Shown: piece after piece, positions 22,216 through 30,809 of the stretch
How the letters are laid out: each line of letters opens with the position of its first letter
Numbering within the stretch: the first letter of the stretch is position 1
Source: Desulfoluna butyratoxydans
GTDB lineage: Bacteria; Desulfobacterota; Desulfobacteria; Desulfobacterales; Desulfolunaceae
Direction of reading: 5' to 3'
Length of the DNA stretch: 64,000 nt
Assembly (NCBI RefSeq): GCF_900699765.1
Contig: NZ_CAADHO010000002.1
Location: 558,001-622,000 of the forward strand
The notes under the pieces: generated by a model
Database searches by the model: none
Told to the model about the DNA's origin: nothing
What the model saw: only the letters and a program-made list of their open reading frames with translations
Translations under genes and position numbers: made by a program

Positions 22216-23496
22216 TTAGGCCACGTGATGCTCGGCGAGGACGGCGTCGGTGAAGTGTTCGGTGTAGAAGCGCATGGATTCGAGTTGGGTGGCTTTGACC
22301 TGTTGGGAGATCTCTTTGGCGTGGTCGCCCAAGAGGCTCACCACCCGGGGTTCGATTTTGCCGTTGTCCGCCTGGTTTTTCAGGATGCCCAGGGCTTTGT
22401 CCAGGGGCATGCCCGTGCGGTAGGGACGGTCTTCGGTGAGGGCGGTGAAGATGTCGGCCACGGCCATGATGCGGGCCCCGGTGTTGATCTTTTCGGCCCC
22501 CACGCGGAAGGGGTAGCCAGTGCCGTCGAGTTTTTCGTGGTGAAAGGCCGCCCATTCGGCCACCCGCTCCAGGCGGTCGATGGAGTGGATCACCTCGTAG
22601 GTAAAGTAGGTGTGCTGTTTCATCACCTGGAACTCTTCCCGGGTGAGCTTGCCCGGTTTTTCCAGGATGGCGTTGGGGATGATGAGCTTGCCCAGGTCGT
22701 GGAAGTGGCCTGCCAGGCGCATGAGTTTGACCTCGCTCTCCATGTAGCCGAAGTGCTGGGTGAGAAGGGACGCGCACTCGGCCACACCCGCGGAGTGGGT
22801 GGCGGTGAAGGGGGACCGGAAGTCGATGAGTTTCTGTATGACCCGGGCAATGGAGCCGATCTCTTCTATGGGGGTCTCGATGGACCGCAAGGGGCCGTTT
22901 CGAAGGAGAAGCCCGTAGAGCCGGGTTGAGGAGAGATCCAGCCAGAACTCCTCTCGGTCCGAGGTGCGGATGAAGAGCTCCACGACGTCCGGGTGAAAGA
23001 CGGTGTGCTCCATGGTGCGGATCTGTGTGGTGATGACCTCCATCTGGCTGAGGATAAAGGCGTCCCGTTGAATAAGCCTTTCCACCCAGTCTGCCAGGTG
23101 GAGGATCTGGGCGTCGAGGACGTCCGGGTCCCCGATGGGGGCCTCACAGTCGCTCCAGTTGCGGTGGTGGTGGCGGATAAGGGGCGCTGCCGGGGCCAGC
23201 AGGGGGACGGATTCGAAGAGGACCTCACCCCTTAGGCAGTGGGCCAGGATGTCCGATTCCTCAAAGGTGTGGAGCCGTATTTTGTCCTTGGGGGTCATGG
23301 CCCCGATGTCGTGGAGCAGGGCCGCCATGTAGAGCCGCTTGATGCGCTCTTTGGAGAGTTTGGCGGCTTTTCCCATTTGCCAGACGATGTAGGCACAGCG
23401 CATCTGGTGGCAGGCTATGCTCGGGTTGGCAAGGTCGATGGCATCGGACAGGGAGAGAAAGACGTTGTTTAAGTCGACGTTAATTTCACGCAACAT
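22216..23496 (-). CDS. HD-GYP domain protein (probable c-di-GMP phosphodiesterase)
   Basis: This 426-residue cytoplasmic protein carries two HD-type domains. The N-terminal one is degenerate (LLHDIGAM near 70 and IRHHHRNW near 110). The C-terminal one has the full HD-GYP set: HFHDLGKL, then HHEKLDGTGYP, then DIFTALTEDRPYR. HD-GYP enzymes hydrolyse cyclic di-GMP. The ATG at 23496 is preceded by GGAG; a GTG 15 bases upstream lacks a ribosome binding site. No receiver or membrane segment is present. The gene stands alone between hairpin elements 1 and 2, so its neighbours give no hint of the process controlled. Confidence 0.85.
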   Translation of the reverse strand: MLREINVDLNNVFLSLSDAIDLANPSIACHQMRCAYIVWQMGKAAKLSKERIKRLYMAALLHDIGAMTPKDKIRLHTFEESDILAHCLRGEVLFESVPLLAPAAPLIRHHHRNWSDCEAPIGDPDVLDAQILHLADWVERLIQRDAFILSQMEVITTQIRTMEHTVFHPDVVELFIRTSDREEFWLDLSSTRLYGLLLRNGPLRSIETPIEEIGSIARVIQKLIDFRSPFTATHSAGVAECASLLTQHFGYMESEVKLMRLAGHFHDLGKLIIPNAILEKPGKLTREEFQVMKQHTYFTYEVIHSIDRLERVAEWAAFHHEKLDGTGYPFRVGAEKINTGARIMAVADIFTALTEDRPYRTGMPLDKALGILKNQADNGKIEPRVVSLLGDHAKEISQQVKATQLESMRFYTEHFTDAVLAEHHVA

Positions 23497-23565
23497 GGGG
23501 TAAGGCTCCACATACTGATCAAATCAGAAAAGGCTTATTTTTATGTAACTATTTAGCTGAAAATT

Positions 23566-23728
23566 GCCTCCGGCGGCCCGGCCGAACGTTACCGATTACC
23601 TGACTGTTTTGAGCGTAACGAACAGGCATCGTCTTCTGCCGCCCAGCCCCAACGGGGCAGGGCGGCAGAAGACGATGCAACCGGAACGTTTTTGCGGAGC
23701 TTTTTTCAAAAAGCGACCCGCCGGAGGC
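23566..23728. repeat. Intergenic hairpin element 2 (compact form)
   Basis: Box GCCTCCGGCGGC (23566-23577) and inverted box CCCGCCGGAGGC (23717-23728) flank a perfect 19-bp stem (23626-23644 with 23660-23678). Its loop is itself a GCCCC-AAC-GGGGC hairpin. It lacks the TGAGGAACGAA loop and the ACGGGC hairpins of the other copies. It lies between the HD-GYP gene and dus. The right box and its flank recur, reversed, at 4799-4830. Confidence 0.75.
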
Positions 23729-23804
23729 ATAAGCTGAATTCGGTACATTTTTATCAGACACGTTTCTTATCGGATCAAAAGAATGGAGCCTGAAGGCTTT
23801 TTGA

Positions 23805-24827
23805 TCAGGCCGTAAAGAGGTTGAGGTTGGGAGTGGCGGCCAGGTCCAGGGGTTCGGCAAAGGTTTGTCGGACGTTTTCCCGCAGACCGTCCAGGGTGTC
23901 GGCGTAGGCGAGTTGTTTGAACACGGGGTGGCCGAATTTGAAGTTGGCGGAAAAATAGATGACAAATTTCTTGAAAAGGCGCACGGCGTAGGCCGGGTCA
24001 AAGGCCTCTTCCACCAGATCGAGGAAGCGCAGGGCCACCTGGGGGTAGATGTCGGGGCCGAAGCTCTTTCCCTCCAGCATCTCGGCAAAGACAAAGGGCC
24101 GGGCAATGGCGATGCGTCCCAGGGAGACACCGTCGCAGCCGGTGGTGTCCACCATGCGGGTAAGATCAGCCGGGGTAAAGACGTTGCCGTTGCCGAAGAC
24201 GGGGATGGTGACGCCCTCCTTTACGGCCTTTATGTGCTGCCACTTCGGGGGGCGGCTCCGGCGGTCCGGCGAGACCCTGGGGTGAAAGACCAGGGCGTCG
24301 GCACCGGCGTCTTCAAAGCGTTTTGCCATGTCCGAGGCAAAGACAGGGTCGTCTGTCCAGCCCGTGCGGTACTTGACGAACAGGGGCAGGGAGGTGGCGT
24401 TGCGGACCTCTCGGACGATGGCCTCGGCCCGGTCGGGGTCACGGAGAACAGCAGCCCCGCTCTCCTTTTTGCAGATACCGGCCACGGAGCAGCCGAAGTT
24501 GATGTCCACTCCGAAAAGCCCCTCTTTCTCGATGCGCTCGGCGGCAAGGGCCATCTCCTGTGGGGCGGCGCCGACGATCTGCATGACAAGGCGCTTGGCC
24601 TCCTGGTCCCGCCAGCGGAACATGGGGGAGATGAGTCTGTTTTCTCCTGGCAGGGCCTTGGCGCTGCACATCTCAGAGAAGAAAAGGCCGCAGCCGCCGA
24701 ATTCGTCGATGATCTGCCGCATGGCCACGTGGCCGAGACCGGCAAGGGGGGCCAGGAAGAGGCGGTTGGGGATCTCTTTGCTCCCGATGGTGATGGGGGT
24801 TTTTATGGTTTCAGGTATGGTGGTCAT
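23805..24827 (-). CDS. dus: tRNA-dihydrouridine synthase
   Basis: This 340-residue FMN-dependent barrel enzyme reduces uridine to dihydrouridine in tRNA D-loops. It has the family patterns LAPLAGLGHVAMRQ (near 25), the catalytic cysteine Cys113 in DINFGCSVAGICKKESGAAVL, KYRTGW (near 155), and the FMN phosphate site VFGNGNVFTPAD and GVSLGRIAIARPFVF. Length is usual for DusA/DusB. I do not assign a subclass. The ATG at 24827 is used. It is a single-gene unit lying between the inverted boxes of elements 2 and 3. Confidence 0.92.
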   Translation of the reverse strand: MTTIPETIKTPITIGSKEIPNRLFLAPLAGLGHVAMRQIIDEFGGCGLFFSEMCSAKALPGENRLISPMFRWRDQEAKRLVMQIVGAAPQEMALAAERIEKEGLFGVDINFGCSVAGICKKESGAAVLRDPDRAEAIVREVRNATSLPLFVKYRTGWTDDPVFASDMAKRFEDAGADALVFHPRVSPDRRSRPPKWQHIKAVKEGVTIPVFGNGNVFTPADLTRMVDTTGCDGVSLGRIAIARPFVFAEMLEGKSFGPDIYPQVALRFLDLVEEAFDPAYAVRLFKKFVIYFSANFKFGHPVFKQLAYADTLDGLRENVRQTFAEPLDLAATPNLNLFTA

Positions 24828-24882
24828 AGCTCGTGTTGCCGTGTTGCGACGTCTCTCTTTATTGGGGTTATGGTCAACGCAT

Positions 24883-25122
24883 GCCTCCGGCGGCCCTGCC
24901 GGTGGCCAAACTTTTGCCCGATTTTATGAGTCGGGTTTGATAAACAGGTTTTAAAAAACGTTCGTTCGGCGCCTCATTTTTTCACAAGGCGATCCACTGG
25001 CGGCATACGCATCTCACCGGGATGCTGGCGCAACATCCATGGTTGGGGCGCGTCAACCTTCTTTACGGGCACTGCCCGCAAGGGAATGTGATCCCCCGGG
25101 GTACGGGGGAGGAGCATTCGCG
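24883..25122. repeat. Intergenic hairpin element 3
   Basis: The left box GCCTCCGGCGGC is at 24883-24894, continuing as CCTGCCGGTGGCC. The right arm is a small CGGGC...GCCCG hairpin (25066-25078) and a larger hairpin with GAATG (25084-25088) and CATTC (25115-25119) arms around C and G runs (25093-25109). The loop is GGGGTACG, so the TGAGGAACGAA motif is decayed. The element lies between dus and the isomerase gene promoter. Confidence 0.65.
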
Positions 25123-25178
25123 AACCATAGCATATTCGGCAGGGGGCGGGAAGGTGGATGCCGATTGATCTTGGTTAG

Positions 25179-25190
25179 ATAGTGTACTAT
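25179..25190. promoter_or_regulatory. Small dyad in the isomerase promoter region
   Basis: ATAGTGTACTAT is a 12-base perfect palindrome about 105 bases upstream of the isomerase start. It contains TACTAT, a plausible -10. It may be an operator, but I see no second copy. Confidence 0.35.
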
Positions 25191-25294
25191 AGTTGCGGGA
25201 TACCTTCGACCTTCGTTGGCATGAGTGGAAACGACTCTGATGATATGGATACGCGATGATTCTGGTGTAACGACAGAGAAGGAGTAAGGAAGAG

Positions 25295-26116
25295 ATGAGC
25301 GAAAGCACGTACTATCTGGTGGAAAAGAAAGGCCATGTGGCCTGGGTATGGTTTAACAGGGCGGACAAGAAGAACGCCATGAGCCAGGACGCCTGGATGG
25401 ACTCCCCGGCCGTGTTCAAGGAGCTGGACGAAGACCCTGAGATCCGCGCCATCGTGGTGGCGGGCAAGGGGGATTGCTTCTGCGCGGGCATCGACCTCAT
25501 CGGCATGGTGGGCGCCATGCCCGAGCTGATGGAGAACGAGCAGAAAGGGGGGCTCAAGTGGAAGCTCCTCAAGAAGATTTATCCCCTCCAGGAGACCATG
25601 AGCGCCATGGAGAAGTGCCGCAAGCCTGTTATCGCGGCCATTCACGGTCACTGCATCGGCGCCGGCCTCGACTTTGTCACCGCCTGCGACATCCGTCTCT
25701 GCACGGAAGACGCCACCTTCTGCCTCAAGGAGACCGCCATCGGCTTTGTGGCCGATGTTGGCGTGCTCCAGCGCCTCCCCTTCATTGTGGGTCAGGGGGT
25801 GACCCGGGAGATGGCCTACACGGCCAAGAGCATTGATTCCCAACGCGCCCTGGATGTCAACCTGGTCAATGAGGTGTACAAGGACGTTGACACCCTGTTT
25901 GCCGAGGCCCAGGCCATGGCCGACACCATCGCGGCCAACCCGCCCATTGCGGTGCAGGCCTCCAAGGACGTCCTCAACCACGCCACCGAATCCACGGTGG
26001 CCGAGGGGCTCAAGTACGTGGCTTCCATCAGCTCAAACATCATTCCGTCCCACGATTTGATTGAAGCGTTTACCGCCTTTGCGGAAAAACGAAAACCGGT
26101 TTTTACGGGCAACTAG
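25295..26116 (+). CDS. Crotonase family, delta3,5-delta2,4-dienoyl-CoA isomerase-like
   Basis: This 273-residue protein has the crotonase fold. The oxyanion-hole segments are present (FCAGIDLIGM near 67 and HGHCIGAGLDFVTACDIRL near 112). The stretch KETAIGFVADVGVLQRLP (near 145-162) is close to the pattern of ECH1-type dienoyl-CoA isomerases, which keep Glu in KE and Asp in ADVG as catalytic acids. It would move double bonds of odd-position unsaturated fatty acyl-CoAs for beta-oxidation. The start follows AAGGAG and GGAAGAG. It is a single gene. A plain enoyl-CoA hydratase is the alternative. Confidence 0.8.
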   Translation: MSESTYYLVEKKGHVAWVWFNRADKKNAMSQDAWMDSPAVFKELDEDPEIRAIVVAGKGDCFCAGIDLIGMVGAMPELMENEQKGGLKWKLLKKIYPLQETMSAMEKCRKPVIAAIHGHCIGAGLDFVTACDIRLCTEDATFCLKETAIGFVADVGVLQRLPFIVGQGVTREMAYTAKSIDSQRALDVNLVNEVYKDVDTLFAEAQAMADTIAANPPIAVQASKDVLNHATESTVAEGLKYVASISSNIIPSHDLIEAFTAFAEKRKPVFTGN

Positions 26117-26150
26117 CCCAGACGGCAAGTCCCCTGATTCTCCCATGATC

Positions 26151-26186
26151 CCCGGGCGCCTTTTTTTTGGAAAAAGAGCGCCCGGG
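26151..26186 (+). terminator. Atypical hairpin after the isomerase gene
   Basis: CCCGGGCGC (26151-26159) and GCGCCCGGG (26178-26186) form a 9-bp stem. The loop starts with nine T (26160-26168), so the T-run is inside the loop rather than after the stem. It may still reduce read-through into rimO. Confidence 0.45.
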
Positions 26187-26240
26187 TGATCCGCGGTGCT
26201 TGGGTACGGGCCGTTGTATCAGGAGTTTTTTTTAAATCCC

Positions 26241-27575
26241 ATGAACATTTACCTGGTCAGCCTGGGTTGCGCGCGCAACCTCGTCGACAGCGAAGTGATG
26301 CTGGGCCACCTCACCGAGGCCCGTTGCACCATCATCGATTCACCGGAAGAGGCGGATGTCATCATCATCAACACCTGCAGCTTCATCACGTCCGCCGTGG
26401 ACGAATCCATCGACACCATCCTGGAGATGGCGGAGTACAAAAAAAAGGGAACCTGTCGCTACCTGGTGGTGGCGGGCTGTCTTCCCCAACGATTTAAAGA
26501 AGATGCCGTGCCCGAGCTTCCCGAAGTGGACCTGTTCATCGGCACCGGAGGGTACGAGCGCATCGCCGAGGAGGTCAACCGGCTCATGGCCGTGGACGGG
26601 CGCATAGGCAAAGCCACCTGCCTGTTTCCTGATCCCAACAGCACCTCCCCTGCTAGGACCCATTCGCCGCGCATTACCACCACAGGCCCCCTGGCTTACC
26701 TCAAGATCGCCGAAGGCTGCAGCAGGCACTGCACTTACTGCATCATCCCCAGCCTCAGGGGCCGGTACCGCAGCCGCTCCGTTGCGGACATCACGGCTGA
26801 AGCAGGACGCCTTATAGATGCGGGCGTTCAGGAGCTGAACCTCGTGGCCGAGAGCACCACCGATTACGGGGAGGACCTGGGCGAACCCGGCAAGCTTGCC
26901 GAGGTGCTGGAGACCCTGTCCGACCAGGCACCGGACGCGTGGATCCGGTTCCTCTACGCCTTTCCCGACACCCTGGACGACGCCACCATCAAGCTGGCCG
27001 CCGACAGGGAGAATGTCTGCGCCTATTTTGACATCCCCATCCAGCACGCCTCGGACCCCATCATCAAGAAGATGGGCCGCCATTACACCCAGGCGGACCT
27101 GAAGGCCCTTTTTGCCCGGCTCCGAAAGGAAGTCCCGGGTGTGGCCCTGCGCACCACTCTCATCGTGGGCTTTCCCGGGGAGACCGAAGAGGATTTTCAG
27201 GAACTCCTCGATTTCATCACCGAGGTGGAGTTTGATCACCTGGGTGTCTTTACCTATTCCGATTCCGAAGAGCAGGCCTCCCACGCCCTGCCGGGCCATG
27301 TGGACGAAGAGATCGCCCAGATGCGGCAGGACACCCTCATGGCCGCCCAGGAGGAGATCTCGGCCCGCCGGAACATGGCGCGGGTGGGCATGGTCACCAA
27401 GGTGCTCATCGAGGAGAACCCCGAAGAGGGTGTCTTCATCGGCCGCACCTTTTTTCAGGCCCCGGAGGTGGACGGCGTCACCTTTGTCTACGGTGACGGG
27501 ATCACCGTCGGCTCCTTTGTGGACGTCCGCATCACGGACGCCATCGTCTACGATTTGTCAGGAGAAGTGGTATGA
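26241..27575 (+). CDS. rimO: Ribosomal protein S12 methylthiotransferase RimO
   Basis: This 444-residue radical-SAM enzyme adds a methylthio group to the conserved Asp of ribosomal protein S12. The N-terminal UPF0004 domain has cysteines in SLGCARNLVDSE, INTCSF and VAGCLPQR. The radical-SAM motif is CSRHCTYC (near 160), and a TRAM domain follows at the C terminus. LGC-RNLVDSE marks RimO rather than MiaB. The usual LVAQDTT segment reads LVAESTT here. I chose the ATG at 26241 by homology, although AGGAG (26221-26225) is 15 bases away with a T-run between, which is a long spacing. It overlaps the next gene by four bases. Confidence 0.92.
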   Translation: MNIYLVSLGCARNLVDSEVMLGHLTEARCTIIDSPEEADVIIINTCSFITSAVDESIDTILEMAEYKKKGTCRYLVVAGCLPQRFKEDAVPELPEVDLFIGTGGYERIAEEVNRLMAVDGRIGKATCLFPDPNSTSPARTHSPRITTTGPLAYLKIAEGCSRHCTYCIIPSLRGRYRSRSVADITAEAGRLIDAGVQELNLVAESTTDYGEDLGEPGKLAEVLETLSDQAPDAWIRFLYAFPDTLDDATIKLAADRENVCAYFDIPIQHASDPIIKKMGRHYTQADLKALFARLRKEVPGVALRTTLIVGFPGETEEDFQELLDFITEVEFDHLGVFTYSDSEEQASHALPGHVDEEIAQMRQDTLMAAQEEISARRNMARVGMVTKVLIEENPEEGVFIGRTFFQAPEVDGVTFVYGDGITVGSFVDVRITDAIVYDLSGEVV

Positions 27576-28552
27576 GCGACTTGAAGGCGAGAATTCTGGG
27601 CGAGGTGGCAGGCGAGCTTTCTGCCATCGAAGCCGCGTTGAAAGAGAACCTGAATCCCTGGGCTGAGCTGGCCGGGGAGGTGGCGGGCCATCTCCTCTTT
27701 TCCGGGGGGAAACGCCTTCGCCCCCTGCTGATGATCCTGGCTGCCCGGGCCTGCGGGTCCGATCGACAGGATCTTGCCCGCTACTCCGTGCTCTTTGAGT
27801 ACCTTCACGCCGCCACCCTCATCCACGACGACCTGGTGGACGAGGCGGTGATGCGGCGGGGCAAGCCCGCGGCCCACGGGGTGTATGGCGCTCCCGAGGC
27901 GGTCCTGACCGGGGATTTTATCCTGGCCCGGTGCCTTACGCTTACGGCCGAGACCCGTAATTTTGCCGTCATCGACGAGATCTGCGGGATCACCGAGGCC
28001 ATGAGCCAGGGGGAGATCCAGCAGCTTTACAACAAAGGCCGCATGGACCTCACCGAGGCCGAGTACCTGGATGTCATCGAGCGCAAGACCGCTGTCCTTC
28101 TCAAAGGGGCCTGCGTGACCGGCGCTCACCTGGCCGGTCAGCCCGACGAGGTGGTGGACGCCCTGGGGCGCTACGGATGGCATATCGGCATGGCCTTTCA
28201 GATGGCCGACGATTTGCTGGATTACACCGCGGACCTGGCCAGCCTGGGCAAGGAACCCGGGGCGGACCTCAGGGAAGGAAAACTCACCCTGCCGGTGATC
28301 TATGCCCTTTCCAAAGCCTCCAACGGTGAGAAAGAGCGCATGGAGGCCATCATGGCCGATCCAAATTTTACAGCGGACGCCTTTGCCGAGCTGGTGGCCA
28401 TGCTCACAAGACTTGACGGCATCGGGTACACCGAGCGTTGCGCCAGCGACCACGTGGCACAGGCCAAGAAAGCGTTGGAAGGGCTTCCACACAGCCGTGA
28501 GAAGGAGCTGTTGCTTCTCGTGGGGGACTACAGCCTGGGACGTAAATCATAA
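27572..28552 (+). CDS. Polyprenyl diphosphate synthase
   Basis: This 326-residue all-helical enzyme of the trans-prenyltransferase family condenses isopentenyl diphosphate onto an allylic primer. Both aspartate-rich motifs are intact (DDLVD at 86-90, DDLLD near 213), with FSGGKRLRP near 44 and the GKPAAHGVYG segment. The product is probably a long chain used for menaquinone (octaprenyl or similar), because a large residue set precedes the first motif, but chain length cannot be read reliably. The ATGA overlap with rimO and the 15-base gap to the next gene show an operon. Confidence 0.88.
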   Translation: MSDLKARILGEVAGELSAIEAALKENLNPWAELAGEVAGHLLFSGGKRLRPLLMILAARACGSDRQDLARYSVLFEYLHAATLIHDDLVDEAVMRRGKPAAHGVYGAPEAVLTGDFILARCLTLTAETRNFAVIDEICGITEAMSQGEIQQLYNKGRMDLTEAEYLDVIERKTAVLLKGACVTGAHLAGQPDEVVDALGRYGWHIGMAFQMADDLLDYTADLASLGKEPGADLREGKLTLPVIYALSKASNGEKERMEAIMADPNFTADAFAELVAMLTRLDGIGYTERCASDHVAQAKKALEGLPHSREKELLLLVGDYSLGRKS

Positions 28553-28567
28553 AGGATGGAGCACCTG

Positions 28568-29773
28568 ATGCAGAAACGGATCTTTTCATGGACTATGGCC
28601 ATGCTTCTCGCCCTTTCCCTGACACTGCCCTGCACCCTGCGTGCGGAAGGGGAGGGATCCCTCAAGGTCTTTCTTGCCCTGGGCAAGGGCGTGATTGCCC
28701 GCAGCAACATCCCGGACGCCAAGGACAAGGCCGTGAAGGAGGGGTTGTACACCGCCGTGGAAGAGGCGTTGTTTCATATCCTCTCGGACCGGGCCGTGGC
28801 CGCGCACTTTGAGGCGGTGACCGAGATACTCACCGAGTCCCCTGCAACCTATATCGACGGATACAAGGTGGTGGCGGAGCGACGTTCCGGCACCTATTAC
28901 CATGTGGCCGTGGAAGCGTCCGTGGCCATGGATCGTCTGGAAGGGCGCCTCACCTCTTCGGGCATCGTCCTTGAGGGCACGGAGAAGCCCAAGCTGCTGT
29001 TCCTGGTCTCGGAAAAGCTGTCGGGAGGCGACTCTTTTGTGCACTGGTGGGGACCGGGCATGTCCATTATCTCCACGGTCTCCGATGATGCCATTGCAAG
29101 CATCATGGCCAAGCGTGGCTTTGAGGTGCTTCCCCATCGGGCGATCATCGACGACGCCGCTCCCTTAGGGCCAGACGGGCTGGTTCACCGGGAGGAGGCC
29201 TTGCGCATCGGCCGGGCCTTTGGTGCCGACGTGGTGGTGGTTGGACGGGCCTGGACCGAGCCGTCCGGCAACGTCATGGGGGATGAACGATCCATCAGGG
29301 CGTCCGTTGAACTGGAAGGGTTCCTCGTGGGCTCGGACCGGTCCACAGACGGGGTCCTCAGGGCCAGCATTGCCGTGGGTACCGATCCTGTGGACGTGGG
29401 CACCCGGGCCATGACCGATGCGGCCGGGGACGCAGGCCGGGACCTTTCGGCCCAGATCGTCGACGCCATGAAGGAGAAGAAGAGCCGCACCACCATGATC
29501 GAGGTGGTGGTGGAGGGCACCAACTTTTTCGAGAATTTTACCCAGCTCTCCCGCGATATGGCGGGGCTCAAAGGGGTGATTTCCGTGAGGCCCAGGGAGC
29601 GCCGCATCGAGCGGGCGGTGATGGTGGTGAACTTCACAGGGGAAGGCAAGCAGCTTGCCGAGCAGCTCCTGGCAAGGAACTACAACGGGTTTTCCATCAC
29701 CCTTTCCGAGGTCTCCAGGGATCACATCAAGGTGGACATGGTGGCCGGAGGGAAAAACACCTTCATGCAGTAA
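28568..29773 (+). CDS. Putative exported protein of unknown function
   Basis: This protein of 401 residues has a clear signal peptide (MQKRIFSWTMAMLLALSLTL..., cleavage near 24 after a CTLRA segment). It may be periplasmic. I do not recognise the family. The region near 30-110 (VIARSNIPDAKDKAVKEGLYTAVEEALFHIL) resembles the N-terminal domains of FlgT or LPP20-like surface proteins, where a conserved Ala-rich helix begins the repeat; this is only a pattern. The ATG at 28568 is supported by GGAG at 28558-28561. It follows the prenyl synthase by 15 bases and precedes tRNA-Val. It has few cysteines and no lipobox. Confidence 0.6.
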   Translation: MQKRIFSWTMAMLLALSLTLPCTLRAEGEGSLKVFLALGKGVIARSNIPDAKDKAVKEGLYTAVEEALFHILSDRAVAAHFEAVTEILTESPATYIDGYKVVAERRSGTYYHVAVEASVAMDRLEGRLTSSGIVLEGTEKPKLLFLVSEKLSGGDSFVHWWGPGMSIISTVSDDAIASIMAKRGFEVLPHRAIIDDAAPLGPDGLVHREEALRIGRAFGADVVVVGRAWTEPSGNVMGDERSIRASVELEGFLVGSDRSTDGVLRASIAVGTDPVDVGTRAMTDAAGDAGRDLSAQIVDAMKEKKSRTTMIEVVVEGTNFFENFTQLSRDMAGLKGVISVRPRERRIERAVMVVNFTGEGKQLAEQLLARNYNGFSITLSEVSRDHIKVDMVAGGKNTFMQ

Positions 29774-29858
29774 GGGCATATCCTCCTTTGCCGAGGAGGG
29801 GTTAGGGGGGATACCCGCGGGGAGGGTCGATTTTTCGGGCACCTCGGTCTTTTTCCCC

Positions 29859-29887
29859 TTGACACTTCCGGCCCATCGCTGCTAAAT
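29859..29887 (+). promoter_or_regulatory. Promoter of tRNA-Val
   Basis: TTGACA (29859-29864), a 17-base spacer and CTAAAT (29882-29887) form a good sigma-70 promoter that ends 29 bases before the tRNA 5' end. Confidence 0.75.
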
Positions 29888-29915
29888 GTATCTTGTTTTT
29901 ACAGGTAACACCTGA

Positions 29916-29991
29916 AGGCGCGTAGCTCAGTTGGTAGAGCGCTACCCCGACACGGTAGAAGTCACCAGTTCAAGTCTGGTCGTGCCTACCA
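29916..29991 (+). tRNA. tRNA-Val (anticodon GAC) with C at position 33
   Basis: This is a 76-base cloverleaf. The acceptor is AGGCGCG with CGTGCCT, the D stem GCTC/GAGC, the anticodon stem CTACC/GGTAG, and the T stem ACCAG/CTGGT with TTCAAGT loop. A73 is followed by encoded CCA. The anticodon loop reads CCGACAC, so the anticodon is GAC (Val) and position 33 is C instead of the nearly universal U. All other invariant bases (T8, G18, G19, T54, T55, C56, A58) are in place. It has its own promoter and a terminator at 30002-30031. Confidence 0.93.
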
Positions 29992-30001
29992 TGCATATTA
30001 A

Positions 30002-30031
30002 AGGGATCCAGTTTTCTGGATCCCTTTTTTT
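30002..30031 (+). terminator. Terminator of tRNA-Val
   Basis: AGGGATCCAG (30002-30011) and CTGGATCCCT (30016-30025) form a 10-bp stem with loop TTTT and are followed by a T-run to 30031. It begins 11 bases after the tRNA. Confidence 0.92.
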
Positions 30032-30037
30032 ATTGCC

Positions 30038-30619
30038 TCAAGGCCGCTCTGCCCGCCAGAGCGCGTCCAGTACCTCGCCTCCCATGGGACGTGCCACCAC
30101 GTACCGAATCTCCCCCTTGGACATATCGTAGATCTCCATGACCGGCCCCTTTTGATCGGGGTGGGCTTTGAACCATGCATCGAGCTTGGGGTAGACCTTC
30201 AAGGTCCCCAGAACCACCGAGAGCTTTCCCTTGTAAGGGAAGGTGATCACAGGCAGGGTTGCGCCGGGAAGGGTTCCGATCAGGTAGTCTGTGCGGAGTT
30301 CTTCCCATTTTTCAGCGCTCTCGTCAGGCAGGATGCATCCGGCCAGGGAGCGCAGGTTTTGCACGGCCACCTTTTTGGGGTTGTCGTAGTAGAGCCCCAC
30401 ACCTTGTGTGGTAGAGATGCCCTCCTTATCGAGTTTCCAATACATGTCATTCATGGCGCGACCGCTTTGGCGGTAGTTTCCCGTCTGTTTCTTGTACGCA
30501 AAGCTGAAAGAGGGGATGGTCTGCTCGGATAAGGTGGTGGGGGCAAAGAGGCCGTACCAGGAAAGGATGGCGACAATGGCGGCCAGGGCGATGAGCGTGA
30601 CGGAGAGTATCGGTTTCAT
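30038..30619 (-). CDS. Membrane-anchored GyrI-like (effector-binding) domain protein
   Basis: This 193-residue protein has one N-terminal membrane helix (about 5-25, VTLIALAAIVAILSWYGLF) and a soluble part. The soluble part resembles the GyrI-like small-molecule-binding fold: a first half with FAYKKQTGNYRQSG and GVGLYYDNP, a second half with LPVITFPYKGKL and GPVMEIYDMSKGEIRY. The domain usually binds small ligands or modulates a partner. The ATG at 30619 follows AGGAATCACGG; longer versions lack a membrane signal. It is convergent with the tRNA-Val gene. Function unknown. Confidence 0.72.
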   Translation of the reverse strand: MKPILSVTLIALAAIVAILSWYGLFAPTTLSEQTIPSFSFAYKKQTGNYRQSGRAMNDMYWKLDKEGISTTQGVGLYYDNPKKVAVQNLRSLAGCILPDESAEKWEELRTDYLIGTLPGATLPVITFPYKGKLSVVLGTLKVYPKLDAWFKAHPDQKGPVMEIYDMSKGEIRYVVARPMGGEVLDALWRAERP

Positions 30620-30809
30620 CCGTGATTCCTCATTGTGGGTGGGTGAGGTCCGGCACAAGGGCCTCAGCCCCTGTTGCCGGTGCTGTCGCACCCGCCTTTT
30701 CTTCCTGATTCCATTGCAAGCAGATGCAAATACCCTTTATCACAACATCTAGGTGGGGACAAGAAGAGCAATACGTCCGGCCAGGGCCAACGCATGTAAA
30801 AAATCAGTT

